From positions 1 through 10,049 of the forward strand of contig JAUXAE010000035.1 of assembly GCA_030620035.1 (NCBI GenBank): a DNA stretch of 10,049 nucleotides, read 5' to 3'. Positions 1 through 6,099 of the stretch are shown here, piece after piece (positions within the stretch are counted from its first letter, which is position 1; each line of letters begins with the position of its first letter). The notes below the pieces were generated by a model. That model ran no database searches, was not told the DNA's origin, and saw nothing but the letters and a program-made list of their open reading frames with translations. This stretch comes from Dehalococcoidales bacterium (GTDB taxonomy: Bacteria > Chloroflexota > Dehalococcoidia > Dehalococcoidales > JAUXAE01). The position numbers and the translations under genes were made by a program.

Positions 1-745
1 CACTCACCTGGACACCGGCCTCAATAGTGCCTCCCAGAGTGGGCTGGGTCTGGCGCAGAACGGCGCTGTTTAGCCTTAATATATCCCAGGGATAGGCGGC
101 ATCAAGCCAGGGGCCGTCTGTTTCTAGGGCGGTGATGGCCATCCCTTGGGCCAGCATCCTGTTTAAGACATCAGGAATATCCAGCTCATGGCCAATAAGA
201 TTAAAAATCTCTGAGGAAAAGGCATAGATGCTGGTATTAACGCTATGGGTTCCCGGCTCCCTGCTGGAACTTGATGACCGCCTCTCTGGACGCGCTGCCT
301 CCTTTACCATGCCTTGAGCAACAGTTACCAGCTCACTCCTAAAAGGGTTTTCCACCCTCTTTATCAACATTGCCCAGGGTTTTGCGGTCACAAAGTGGGC
401 AATGGTAGCCGCTTCAATCAGATTGTCTCCGGGCAAAACCAAAAATTCCTCTTCGGTTAATGACTTAACCTGCTTAAGGGCATGGGCCGTGCCCAGTTGC
501 CTCTGCTGAGTTATATAGCTTATCTCGGCACCAAGCTGCTCCCCCGAGCCCAGATAATCAAACACCTGCTCCTTTTGGTAGCCAACCACGATGACAATAC
601 GACGAATCCCATTCTGCACTAACGCTTCAATCACATACTGCAGGATGGGCTTACCGGCTATGGCCAGCATTACCTTGGGCTTGGTAACAGTAAACGGCCT
701 TAAGCGTTGGCCCTCACCGGCCGCCAGAATCACTGCCTGTTTCAT
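1..745 (-). CDS. GlmU-like sugar nucleotidyltransferase, paralogue B (3' end beyond window)
   Basis: Reading from an ATG at 745, 248 codons stay open to the left edge, so the C-terminus is missing. The N-terminus has the nucleotidyltransferase signature LAAGEGQRLRP (residues 7-17), then TKPKVMLAIAGKPIL, and an LPGDN metal/nucleotide motif near residue 105. It should transfer a nucleotidyl group from an NTP to a sugar 1-phosphate (Rossmann-like GT-A fold, cytoplasmic). The visible part ends just where a left-handed beta-helix acyltransferase domain begins in its neighbour. It starts 13 bases after the stop of the upstream paralogue, with AGGGAG at 753-758 as ribosome site, so the two are co-transcribed. 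It differs from the neighbour in the middle: the usual EKP-like sugar-binding segment is replaced by a basic, serine-rich stretch (PERRSSSSSREP), so its substrate may differ. Family is sure; substrate and symbol are not. Confidence 0.85.
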   Translation of the reverse strand, partial: MKQAVILAAGEGQRLRPFTVTKPKVMLAIAGKPILQYVIEALVQNGIRRIVIVVGYQKEQVFDYLGSGEQLGAEISYITQQRQLGTAHALKQVKSLTEEEFLVLPGDNLIEAATIAHFVTAKPWAMLIKRVENPFRSELVTVAQGMVKEAARPERRSSSSSREPGTHSVNTSIYAFSSEIFNLIGHELDIPDVLNRMLAQGMAITALETDGPWLDAAYPWDILRLNSAVLRQTQPTLGGTIEAGVQVS

Positions 746-758
746 TAAGTTGCTCCCT

Positions 759-1961
759 TTAAAATATTCTTGAGTTGGGGGCAATAACCCCGCTGGCTAC
801 TGCCCCCGGTCCGATAAAGGCATTATTGCCGATGATAGTACCGACGTTAATACTGGCGTTAATACCGGTCTCAACCCCGTCTCCCAGGATGGCCCCCAGT
901 TTGCGTCTCTGGCTGGCAATACCGGCTACTATTATATCCTTTTTATCCAGTCTCAGGTTGGCAATCTTGGTGCCTGAGCCCAGATTGCAGTCCTCACCAA
1001 TAACACTGTCGCCGATATAATTGTGGTGGGGTACCTTGCAATTTTTCATGATTATTGAGTTTTTTATCTCCACGGCGGCACCGATACGGCAGCCATCACC
1101 AATAGCCGTCGCCGGCCGAATATAGCAGTTGGGCCCAATGTCACAACCAGCGCCGATTACCACCGGCCCCACCAGGTAACTGCCTGACCTGACCACAGTG
1201 TTCTCACCAATAACCACTGTCCCCTTGATGATCACATTCTCCTCCACCTTACCCAGGTTCTCCGGTTTTAGACCGGCCAGCAAAGACTCGTTGGCCGAGA
1301 GCAAGTCCCAGGGGTAGCTGAGGTCAAGCCAGTGGCTGATTGGCTGATAACCAATATTATAGTCCATATCTATCATCAGCTGCAGGGAATCAGTTATTTC
1401 ATATTCCCCTCGTGGCGACCTTTCCGTCCTAGATACGGCGTCAAATATATCGGTTGTCAGCAGGTAGAGTCCGGCGTTGGCCGTGCGGGAAGGTGGCTGG
1501 GCCATCTTTTCGTAGATACGGACTACCCGGTCACCATCCGTCTCAACCACGCCCATGCCCCGGGCATCATCAACAGGAGTGATACTTATAGTATTATCAC
1601 TGCGGCTGGCTAGACGGCCAATGTCCTGCCAGCCAGCCACGATATCCCCATTTATTACCAGGAAATTGCCCTTAAGCTGGCTCTCAACCATTCTAAGGGC
1701 ATCAGCGGTACCCAGTTGGCGGCGCTGGAGGCAGTAATCTATCTTTACCCCCCAGCGAGCACCGTCGCCAAAGTAACGGCGCACCTGCTCATCACGATAG
1801 CCAACGACAAGGATAAACTCCCTGATACCGGCCTGGGTCACCTCAGTAAGCAGGTGCTCCAATATCGGCTTATTGGCGATGGGCAGCACCACCTTGGGCC
1901 TGGTGTAGGTAAGGGGACGCATGCGGCTGCCCTCACCGGCGGCCAGGACAACAGCCTTCAC
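759..1961 (-). CDS. Bifunctional GlmU-like protein: sugar-1-phosphate nucleotidyltransferase / acetyltransferase
   Basis: A 400-residue protein starting at GTG (1959-1961), preceded by AGGGAGGG about 5 bases upstream; a nearby ATG in another frame runs into a stop. Residues 1-230 are the nucleotidyltransferase domain, with LAAGEGSRMRP (6-16), TRPKVVLPIANKPIL (20-34) and NGD (104-106). Residues 240-400 are a left-handed beta-helix of hexapeptide repeats. The pattern H312-x-x-Y315, N335 and K341 resembles residues I recall as needed for acetyl transfer in the archaeal enzyme ST0452 (His308, Tyr311, Asn331, Lys337), each offset by four. The likely role is making UDP-GlcNAc or a related activated sugar for the envelope or surface glycans. 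It is shorter than E. coli GlmU (about 456) and of the archaeal-like type; dTDP-glucose synthesis is an alternative. A near-consensus promoter lies about 140-165 bases upstream. Confidence 0.88.
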   Translation of the reverse strand: MKAVVLAAGEGSRMRPLTYTRPKVVLPIANKPILEHLLTEVTQAGIREFILVVGYRDEQVRRYFGDGARWGVKIDYCLQRRQLGTADALRMVESQLKGNFLVINGDIVAGWQDIGRLASRSDNTISITPVDDARGMGVVETDGDRVVRIYEKMAQPPSRTANAGLYLLTTDIFDAVSRTERSPRGEYEITDSLQLMIDMDYNIGYQPISHWLDLSYPWDLLSANESLLAGLKPENLGKVEENVIIKGTVVIGENTVVRSGSYLVGPVVIGAGCDIGPNCYIRPATAIGDGCRIGAAVEIKNSIIMKNCKVPHHNYIGDSVIGEDCNLGSGTKIANLRLDKKDIIVAGIASQRRKLGAILGDGVETGINASINVGTIIGNNAFIGPGAVASGVIAPNSRIF

Positions 1962-1993
1962 CTAACCCTCCCTGCTTTCATTTTATAGACAGC

Positions 1994-2033
1994 CTGACTA
2001 ACTTGTGGCCATAGTGGCATGGCCAACAGTCAG
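1994..2033 (-). other. Two-part hairpin in the leader of the nucleotidyltransferase genes
   Basis: Inverted repeat: TGGCCAT (2006-2012) pairs perfectly with ATGGCCA (2019-2025) around a 6-base loop. Outside it, CTGACT (1994-1999) pairs with AGTCAG (2028-2033) across an asymmetric internal loop (6 and 2 bases). It lies between the predicted promoter and the GTG at 1961, about 33 bases before the start codon. No U-run follows on either strand, so it is not an intrinsic terminator. It could be an RNA regulatory element, an mRNA-stabilising stem or a protein operator on the DNA. Confidence 0.5.
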
Positions 2034-2097
2034 CCAGATTAGCCAAGTGTCCACTATTCCCATTATTCTGAGTGTGAAATAGGTGCCTCACGGTCTG

Positions 2098-2126
2098 ATT
2101 CTAACCACTTTAAGGCCAGTTGTCAA
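2098..2126 (-). promoter_or_regulatory. Predicted sigma70-type promoter for the nucleotidyltransferase pair
   Basis: On the minus strand, TTGACA (2126-2121, perfect -35) is followed after 17 bases by TAGAAT (2103-2098, five of six to the -10 consensus). Transcription would begin near 2091 and give a leader of about 130 bases containing the hairpin at 1994-2033. Confidence 0.6.
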
Positions 2127-2172
2127 TAAATGACCATTACTAAATACATTACTTCTAGTTAATTTCATCTTC

Positions 2173-2202
2173 TTGACACCCGGCTGTCTAAAACGTTACC
2201 AT
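2173..2202 (+). promoter_or_regulatory. Predicted promoter for thioredoxin
   Basis: A perfect -35 TTGACA at 2173-2178 is followed after 18 bases by TACCAT (2197-2202, four of six to TATAAT). This would start a transcript near 2209, about 30 bases before the thioredoxin ATG. The -10 is weak, so the call is moderate. Confidence 0.4.
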
Positions 2203-2241
2203 ATTGGGAAATATTGACAGCGTCTAAAGGAGAGGGATGTA

Positions 2242-2559
2242 ATGTCATTAGAGGTTAGCGACCAGAATTTTGAAGAAGAGGTTATAAAGTCTAATGAGCC
2301 AGTGCTGGTGGATTTCTGGGCTCCCTGGTGTGGACCCTGCCGTATGGTGACTCCGGTCATCGATAAACTGGCCCAGAAGTACCAGGGGAAGTTTAAGTTC
2401 TGCAAACTGAATGTTGATGAGAACCCCAAGACAGCCACCAAATTCAGGGTTATGTCAATACCAACCCTGATGTTTTTCAAGAATGGCCAAGTAGCCGACA
2501 CGGTTATCGGCGCCGTCCCGGAGGGAGCTCTACAACCCAAAATCGATGGGCTCCTCTAG
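2242..2559 (+). CDS. trxA: Thioredoxin
   Basis: A 105-residue single-domain thioredoxin, the normal family length. The redox site WCGPC gives Cys30 and Cys33; the cis-proline is Pro74 in SIPTL; Asp24 in VDFW matches the buried aspartate of the family. It should reduce disulfides of cytoplasmic proteins, recharged by thioredoxin reductase, which is not in this window. There is no signal peptide or membrane segment. One further cysteine (Cys54) lies on the fold. The ATG is preceded by AAAGGAGAGG with suitable spacing. It is the only plus-strand gene, divergent from the nucleotidyltransferases and convergent with cobU, whose stop lies 37 bases after its own. No convincing terminator is visible in that gap. 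The symbol is by family only; other thioredoxin paralogues may exist. Confidence 0.95.
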   Translation: MSLEVSDQNFEEEVIKSNEPVLVDFWAPWCGPCRMVTPVIDKLAQKYQGKFKFCKLNVDENPKTATKFRVMSIPTLMFFKNGQVADTVIGAVPEGALQPKIDGLL

Positions 2560-2596
2560 TCTGTCCCAGAATGGAGCCAAACCAGTGCCGGTGCCA

Positions 2597-3166
2597 TTAT
2601 TTATGCTGGGATGGCTTTATCAGTATCGGTAGGCCGGCCACCATCAGGTAAACCCGGTCGGCGTGCCGGGCCAGCATCTGGTTGGCCTTACCCAGCAAAT
2701 CACGGTACAGCCTCCCCATCAGGTTAGCTGGTATCAAGCCGGTGCCGACCTCATTGGTAACCACAATAAAGCTGGCTTTAGTCTTATCCATTGAGTCTAT
2801 TAGCTGGCTAATCTCATCGCCAACCTCTTGCTCTAATAACCTAGCATCAATCTGCTCACCGGCCCGGTCAAAATGGTGACACAAAATCTTATTAACCAGC
2901 AGGGTAATACAATCAACAACTACCACCGAGGCCTGGCCGATGTTCTTTACAATATGACCGCCGACACAACGGCTAACCTCAAGGGTAGTCCAGGTAGCCA
3001 GCCTTAACCTCTTATGCTCCTCAATACGCCGCCGCATCTCCTCATCACCGGCCTCGGCGGTGGCCACAAAGAGCACCCTCTCAGCCATCTTTTTGGCCAG
3101 CTCCTCGGCGAAGGTACTCTTACCACTACGGGCACCACCAATTACCAGAATATTTATCCAGTTCAC
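2597..3166 (-). CDS. cobU: Adenosylcobinamide kinase / adenosylcobinamide-phosphate guanylyltransferase
   Basis: A 189-residue protein of normal CobU length. It phosphorylates adenosylcobinamide and then transfers GMP from GTP to make adenosylcobinamide-GDP. The P-loop GGARSGKS is at residues 10-17. His51, in RIEEHKRLR, matches the histidine that carries GMP in the Salmonella enzyme. VVVDCITLLVNK (Walker B-like) and the C-terminal block VTNEVGTGLIP...MGRLYRDLLGKANQ...YLMVAGLP are typical. It is last in the riboswitch-controlled operon, 67 bases after cobC, the widest gap in that operon. The start is a GTG directly abutting AAAGGGG, an unusually short spacing for a ribosome site; the next upstream in-frame codons hold no ATG, GTG or TTG before a stop, so GTG at 3166 is the best choice. 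Function is firm. Confidence 0.95.
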   Translation of the reverse strand: MNWINILVIGGARSGKSTFAEELAKKMAERVLFVATAEAGDEEMRRRIEEHKRLRLATWTTLEVSRCVGGHIVKNIGQASVVVVDCITLLVNKILCHHFDRAGEQIDARLLEQEVGDEISQLIDSMDKTKASFIVVTNEVGTGLIPANLMGRLYRDLLGKANQMLARHADRVYLMVAGLPILIKPSQHK

Positions 3167-3233
3167 CCCCTTTAAAGAAATCTACTTAGGTTACTAAAAT
3201 AGCTCAATTTAGACTAAACTGCAAGAAATTCCC

Positions 3234-3830
3234 CTACTCCAGGTGTGAGACATCACTCAGTTGGGACAATATCGACCCATCGGGATGGACCTCAATCATA
3301 CTGATTGAAGCCAGGGCAAAGCGGAACTTCTGCCAGTGCTCCAGTTCCAAAGCCAACAAATGGCACAGTAGCAGGCGAAGGGGCCCACCGTGGCCGACGA
3401 TAAGTACTGTCTCCTCGGCAGCATGTCTCTCAAGCCTCTTTAGAAATTTAACCACCCGGTTGTTAAACCGGATAAAGCTCTCCCCCTCAGGGAACTCAAG
3501 CTGGTGGCTCCAGCAGAGCCACAAATCAGCCACCCCGGGGTAAAGCCGGCAAACCTCAGTAAAGGACAGCCCCTCAATCAGGCCGAAGTTGACCTCATCC
3601 AGCTCGGCGCATTTTATAACATCCAGCCTACGCCCGGCGGCAATAATATCGGCGGTTAGCCAGGCCCGCTTAAGAGTACTGGTATAAATGGCATCAATTC
3701 CCTGGGAGGCCAGCCGCCGGCGCAGCCTCTCGGCCTGCCCAAGCCCGGTGGCATTCAGCTCAATGTCACTGTGCCCCCAGTACCGTTCAGAGTTGTCAGT
3801 GTCACCATGCCTTACCAGTATTAGCTTCAA
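3234..3830 (-). CDS. cobC: Alpha-ribazole phosphatase, histidine phosphatase family
   Basis: A 198-residue phosphatase of the phosphoglycerate-mutase-like (histidine phosphatase) superfamily. RHG with catalytic His8 is near the N-terminus, Arg55 follows in TSTLKRA, Glu79 in LDEVNFG, and the second catalytic His147 in VGHGG. The superfamily alone does not fix the substrate. Placement between cobS and cobU in a cobalamin operon points to removal of the 5'-phosphate from alpha-ribazole phosphate or adenosylcobalamin phosphate. Start is TTG (3828-3830) preceded by AGGGGG four bases upstream, 21 bases after the cobS stop. Another phosphatase role is possible but less likely in this context. Confidence 0.88.
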   Translation of the reverse strand: MKLILVRHGDTDNSERYWGHSDIELNATGLGQAERLRRRLASQGIDAIYTSTLKRAWLTADIIAAGRRLDVIKCAELDEVNFGLIEGLSFTEVCRLYPGVADLWLCWSHQLEFPEGESFIRFNNRVVKFLKRLERHAAEETVLIVGHGGPLRLLLCHLLALELEHWQKFRFALASISMIEVHPDGSILSQLSDVSHLE

Positions 3831-3851
3831 AGAACCCCCTAAATCGATTAA

Positions 3852-4616
3852 TTACAGCCACTGGTTATGGGCCAGCAGGGCCACAATAATAAGGATAAAC
3901 ACCTCGGCCAGCTCATTTATGGCTCCATAAGTGTCTCCGGTAAGCCCGGAGAACTTGCCCCTAAAAAAGGCAGTCAGGGCCATTACCAGTATCCAGACGG
4001 CCACTAGTATCGCCAGGCCGGCCAGCTGGGCCAGGACCAGGGCCACCGCCAGGGTAACTGCCGTAGCCGCGGCAAAGCCGTACCAACCTGTGGCTCGCTT
4101 AAGCTCCTTGCCCATGCCCTGCCACCGAGCGTAGGGGTAGATAAAAACGGCGTAGACCATCGCCCAGCGGCTTACCACCGGCATCAGCACCAGAGTAGCC
4201 ATAAGCCAGGACTCGGGCACGCTGTTCAGTGACAAATACTTAACCAGTAGCAGTAAAATGACGCTGACAACGCCAATGGCGCCGGCGCCGGCGCGGTGCA
4301 TTACCTGCTGGCGCATCTCTGGTGTCTTGTGGCCGGCGGCCAGGCCGTCAAAGGTATCAACAAAGCCGTCCAGGTGCAGGCCGCCGGTGATAATCACCAT
4401 AGCCACAACCAGCAGCCCGCTGGTTACCGCCTGGGGCAGGAAAAGATACAGAAGCCAGCCAATACCGGCCAGTATCAAGCCAATAAGCAGACCGACCACC
4501 GGGTAATAGGGCAGGGAGCGGGCAAACTGCTCCCGGCTGACCTGTCGCCACCAGTCTTCCTGCAACCAGGGAATTGGGATACTGGTCAGAAACCTTATTG
4601 CCGCCAGTAGTGACAA
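3852..4616 (-). CDS. cobS: Adenosylcobinamide-GDP ribazoletransferase (cobalamin synthase)
   Basis: A 254-residue polytopic membrane protein of usual CobS length. It joins adenosylcobinamide-GDP to alpha-ribazole (phosphate), the last assembly step, at the cytoplasmic membrane. The signature GGLHLDGFVDTFDGL (78-92) carries the acidic residues that probably hold metal. HRAGAGAIG (107-115) and GLTGDTYGAINE (224-235) are also conserved. Hydrophobic segments lie around 38-60, 64-78, 112-130, 138-160, 180-218 and 236-250. It begins with TTG (4614-4616) only two bases after the cobT stop, with GAGGA inside the end of cobT serving as ribosome site, so translation is probably coupled to cobT. CobS next to CobT is the common arrangement. 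Confidence 0.95.
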   Translation of the reverse strand: MSLLAAIRFLTSIPIPWLQEDWWRQVSREQFARSLPYYPVVGLLIGLILAGIGWLLYLFLPQAVTSGLLVVAMVIITGGLHLDGFVDTFDGLAAGHKTPEMRQQVMHRAGAGAIGVVSVILLLLVKYLSLNSVPESWLMATLVLMPVVSRWAMVYAVFIYPYARWQGMGKELKRATGWYGFAAATAVTLAVALVLAQLAGLAILVAVWILVMALTAFFRGKFSGLTGDTYGAINELAEVFILIIVALLAHNQWL

Positions 4617-4618
4617 CC

Positions 4619-5680
4619 CTATTCCTCTTTCTCCGATACCCCAGCCTCGCCGAAGGTGGCCATCTCGGCCAGAATCCGGGCCGAAGCCTCAATCAGGAAT
4701 ATCCCCAGGGCGGCACCGGTACCCTCACCGAGACGCATCTCCAGATTTATCAATGGCTTTAAGTCCAGATGCTCAAGTAGCCGCCGGTGCCCCGACTCGG
4801 CAGAAAGGTGGGCGGCAAAAAGGTAGCCCTTTAACTCAGGAGCCAGTGCCGTGGCAATAAGGGCTGCTGCCCCGGAGATAAAGCCATCAATAGCCACCGG
4901 GATGCGGCGGGCCGCTGCCCCCAGCATCACCCCAACCAGGCCGCCAATCTCAAAACCACCCAATTTGGCCAGGACGGCTAAGGGGTTTTTGGGGTCGGGG
5001 CGGTTCACCTTGATAGTCTGCTTGATTACCTCAACCTTATGGGCCAGCTGCTCATCGCTTAGGCCGGTACCACGGCCGGTGACCACATCTACCGCCTGCC
5101 GGGTCATCACGGCGCAGATAGCGGCACTGGAGGTAGTATTGCCGATACCCATATCACCGGTGCCCACTATATCCAGGCCCTGGGCCGCCTCGGCGGCCAC
5201 TAGCTCAATACCGGCCTCTATTGCCTTTACCGCCTGTTCTCCGGTCATTGCCGGACCCCGGGCCATATTCCGGGTACCCGGGGCCACCCTTCGCGAGACA
5301 AGCTGGGGATGGGCCTTAAGCTCAGTGGCCACGCCCATATCAACCACAATGACCCTGGCACCAACCTGGCGGGCGATGACATTTATCCCGGCACCGTCAC
5401 CAAGGAAATTATAGACCATCTGAGCAGTAACCTCCTGGGGCCAGTTGCCTACCTTTTCGGCCACCACCCCGTGGTCGCCGGCCATGGTGATAATCGCCTT
5501 CTGCTTTATCTGGGGGAGCGGCCTGGCCTGAATACCGGCCAGTTGGACAGATATCTCCTCCAGACGTCCCAGGCTGCCCTGTGGCTTGGTCAGCATATCC
5601 TGCCGCACCTGTGCCTGAGCCATGGCCTCTCTATCCAGTGGTTTTATCATCTTAATAGTATTAGTTAAAAGCTCCGACAT
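4619..5680 (-). CDS. cobT: Nicotinate-nucleotide--dimethylbenzimidazole phosphoribosyltransferase
   Basis: A 353-residue CobT, the normal length. It transfers phosphoribose from nicotinate mononucleotide to a lower-ligand base to form alpha-ribazole phosphate, and so helps decide which corrinoid the cell makes. KPQGSLGRLE (32-41), MAGDHGV (66-72), GDGAGINV (94-101), TGDMGIGNTT (174-183) and LGEGTGAA (317-324) are family motifs; Glu319 matches the catalytic glutamate (Glu317 in Salmonella). At 176 this protein has Asp where I recall Glu174 in Salmonella. The ATG at 5680 is chosen because AAAGGAGG (5687-5694) precedes it by six bases; a start 14 codons earlier has no good ribosome site. It is first in the riboswitch-led operon cobT-cobS-cobC-cobU. 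Confidence 0.96.
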   Translation of the reverse strand: MSELLTNTIKMIKPLDREAMAQAQVRQDMLTKPQGSLGRLEEISVQLAGIQARPLPQIKQKAIITMAGDHGVVAEKVGNWPQEVTAQMVYNFLGDGAGINVIARQVGARVIVVDMGVATELKAHPQLVSRRVAPGTRNMARGPAMTGEQAVKAIEAGIELVAAEAAQGLDIVGTGDMGIGNTTSSAAICAVMTRQAVDVVTGRGTGLSDEQLAHKVEVIKQTIKVNRPDPKNPLAVLAKLGGFEIGGLVGVMLGAAARRIPVAIDGFISGAAALIATALAPELKGYLFAAHLSAESGHRRLLEHLDLKPLINLEMRLGEGTGAALGIFLIEASARILAEMATFGEAGVSEKEE

Positions 5681-5736
5681 TAGTTTCCTCCTTTGTATTC
5701 TTGACTGCCTGAATAGCAGCATCCAATGGTCACTCT

Positions 5737-5792
5737 GGGCTAGTTACATACCGCTTTAGCCTCCCTTGCCTTTATTTGTGCCTCTCTAGCCC
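5737..5792 (-). repeat. Inverted repeat in the cobT leader downstream of the terminator
   Basis: GGGCTAG at 5737-5743 and CTAGCCC at 5786-5792 (extendable by one T/A pair at 5736 and 5793) can pair across about 42 bases. One arm abuts the U-tract of the riboswitch terminator. The loop contains AAGGGAGG (5760-5767) followed after ten bases by ATG TAA. The stem could fold in read-through mRNA; no function is known to me. Confidence 0.3.
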
Positions 5793-5840
5793 AAACAAAA
5801 AGGGCTCGGGCACATCTCATAAGATGAACCGGAGCCCTTT
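5793..5840 (-). terminator. Intrinsic terminator of the cobalamin riboswitch
   Basis: On the minus strand AAAGGGCTC (5840-5832) pairs perfectly with GAGCCCTTT (5807-5799), with two more G-C pairs after a mismatch and an inner CATCT/AGATG stem, and is followed by TTTTTGTTT (5801-5793; its first bases belong to the stem). It lies after the aptamer and about 110 bases before cobT, so premature termination would switch off cobT-cobS-cobC-cobU. It can also stop transcripts entering from cobD. Confidence 0.88.
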
Positions 5841-5868
5841 GCCATCAGATTCCGACCAACCGTATCTG

Positions 5869-6031
5869 GCTCCAACAGGTCTTCTGGCTCTCGGGTTTCT
5901 CCTCCGTCTATGGCCTTCCCATCGGGATATTCCCCGACAGTGACCACACCCTTGTGTCCCGGTAGACTTCAGCCCCCGATTACAGCGGCGGGACCGCCAC
6001 GGATTTGCACCGTATTCCGAGATGTTGAAGC
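5869..6031 (-). ncRNA. Cobalamin (adenosylcobalamin-class) riboswitch aptamer
   Basis: Read on the minus strand, the region shows the conserved pieces in order: GGTGCAAATCC (6011-6001), the GGCGGTCCCGCCGCTGTAA block (5998-5980), GGGAAGGC (5920-5913) and the B12 box AGCCAGAAGACCTG (5889-5876). A closing stem can form between GCTTCAACA (6031-6023) and TGTTGGAGC (5877-5869), nine pairs with one G-U. A variable arm TCGGG/CCCGA (about 5936-5921) sits before GGGAAGGC. The element lies in the cobT leader between its own promoter and an intrinsic terminator, so it should lower expression of cobTSCU when cobalamin is plentiful. Edges are approximate. Ligand subclass is not determined here. Confidence 0.95.
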
Positions 6032-6044
6032 TTTTTACCCTATA

Positions 6045-6073
6045 TTTATAGCAGGCGATTAGGCCATTGTCAA
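6045..6073 (-). promoter_or_regulatory. Predicted promoter of the riboswitch-cobTSCU operon
   Basis: Minus strand TTGACA (6073-6068, perfect -35), 17-base spacer, TATAAA (6050-6045, five of six to -10). The transcript would begin near 6038, just before the closing stem of the riboswitch. It sits in the gap after the cobD stop, making cobTSCU a transcription unit of its own. Confidence 0.7.
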
Positions 6074-6099
6074 CCCGAGCCGCCGGCAGTTCCCCAGCA

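Noticed and set aside
2549..2578. GGCTCC/GGAGCC stem between the convergent ends of trxA and cobU as a bidirectional terminator
   Set aside because: Only six pairs with an 18-base loop and no U-run directly after it on either strand.
3196..3224. Promoter-like TTGCAG, 17 bases, TATTTT upstream of cobU on the minus strand
   Set aside because: Only three and four of six matches in an AT-rich gap; too weak to list as a feature.
4279..4294. Perfect 16-base palindrome GCGCCGGCGCCGGCGC
   Set aside because: It lies in cobS and encodes the conserved RAGAGAI stretch; alternating Ala/Gly codons at high GC explain it.
4851..5414. Long plus-strand open frame of 187 codons opposite cobT
   Set aside because: It is a shadow of cobT: composition rich in Ala, Pro, Ser and Thr, no recognisable domain, and no good ribosome site.
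5681..5722. Longer cobT start 14 codons upstream
   Set aside because: It lacks a good ribosome site, whereas the ATG at 5680 has AAAGGAGG at ideal spacing and the extra residues would be encoded by that site.
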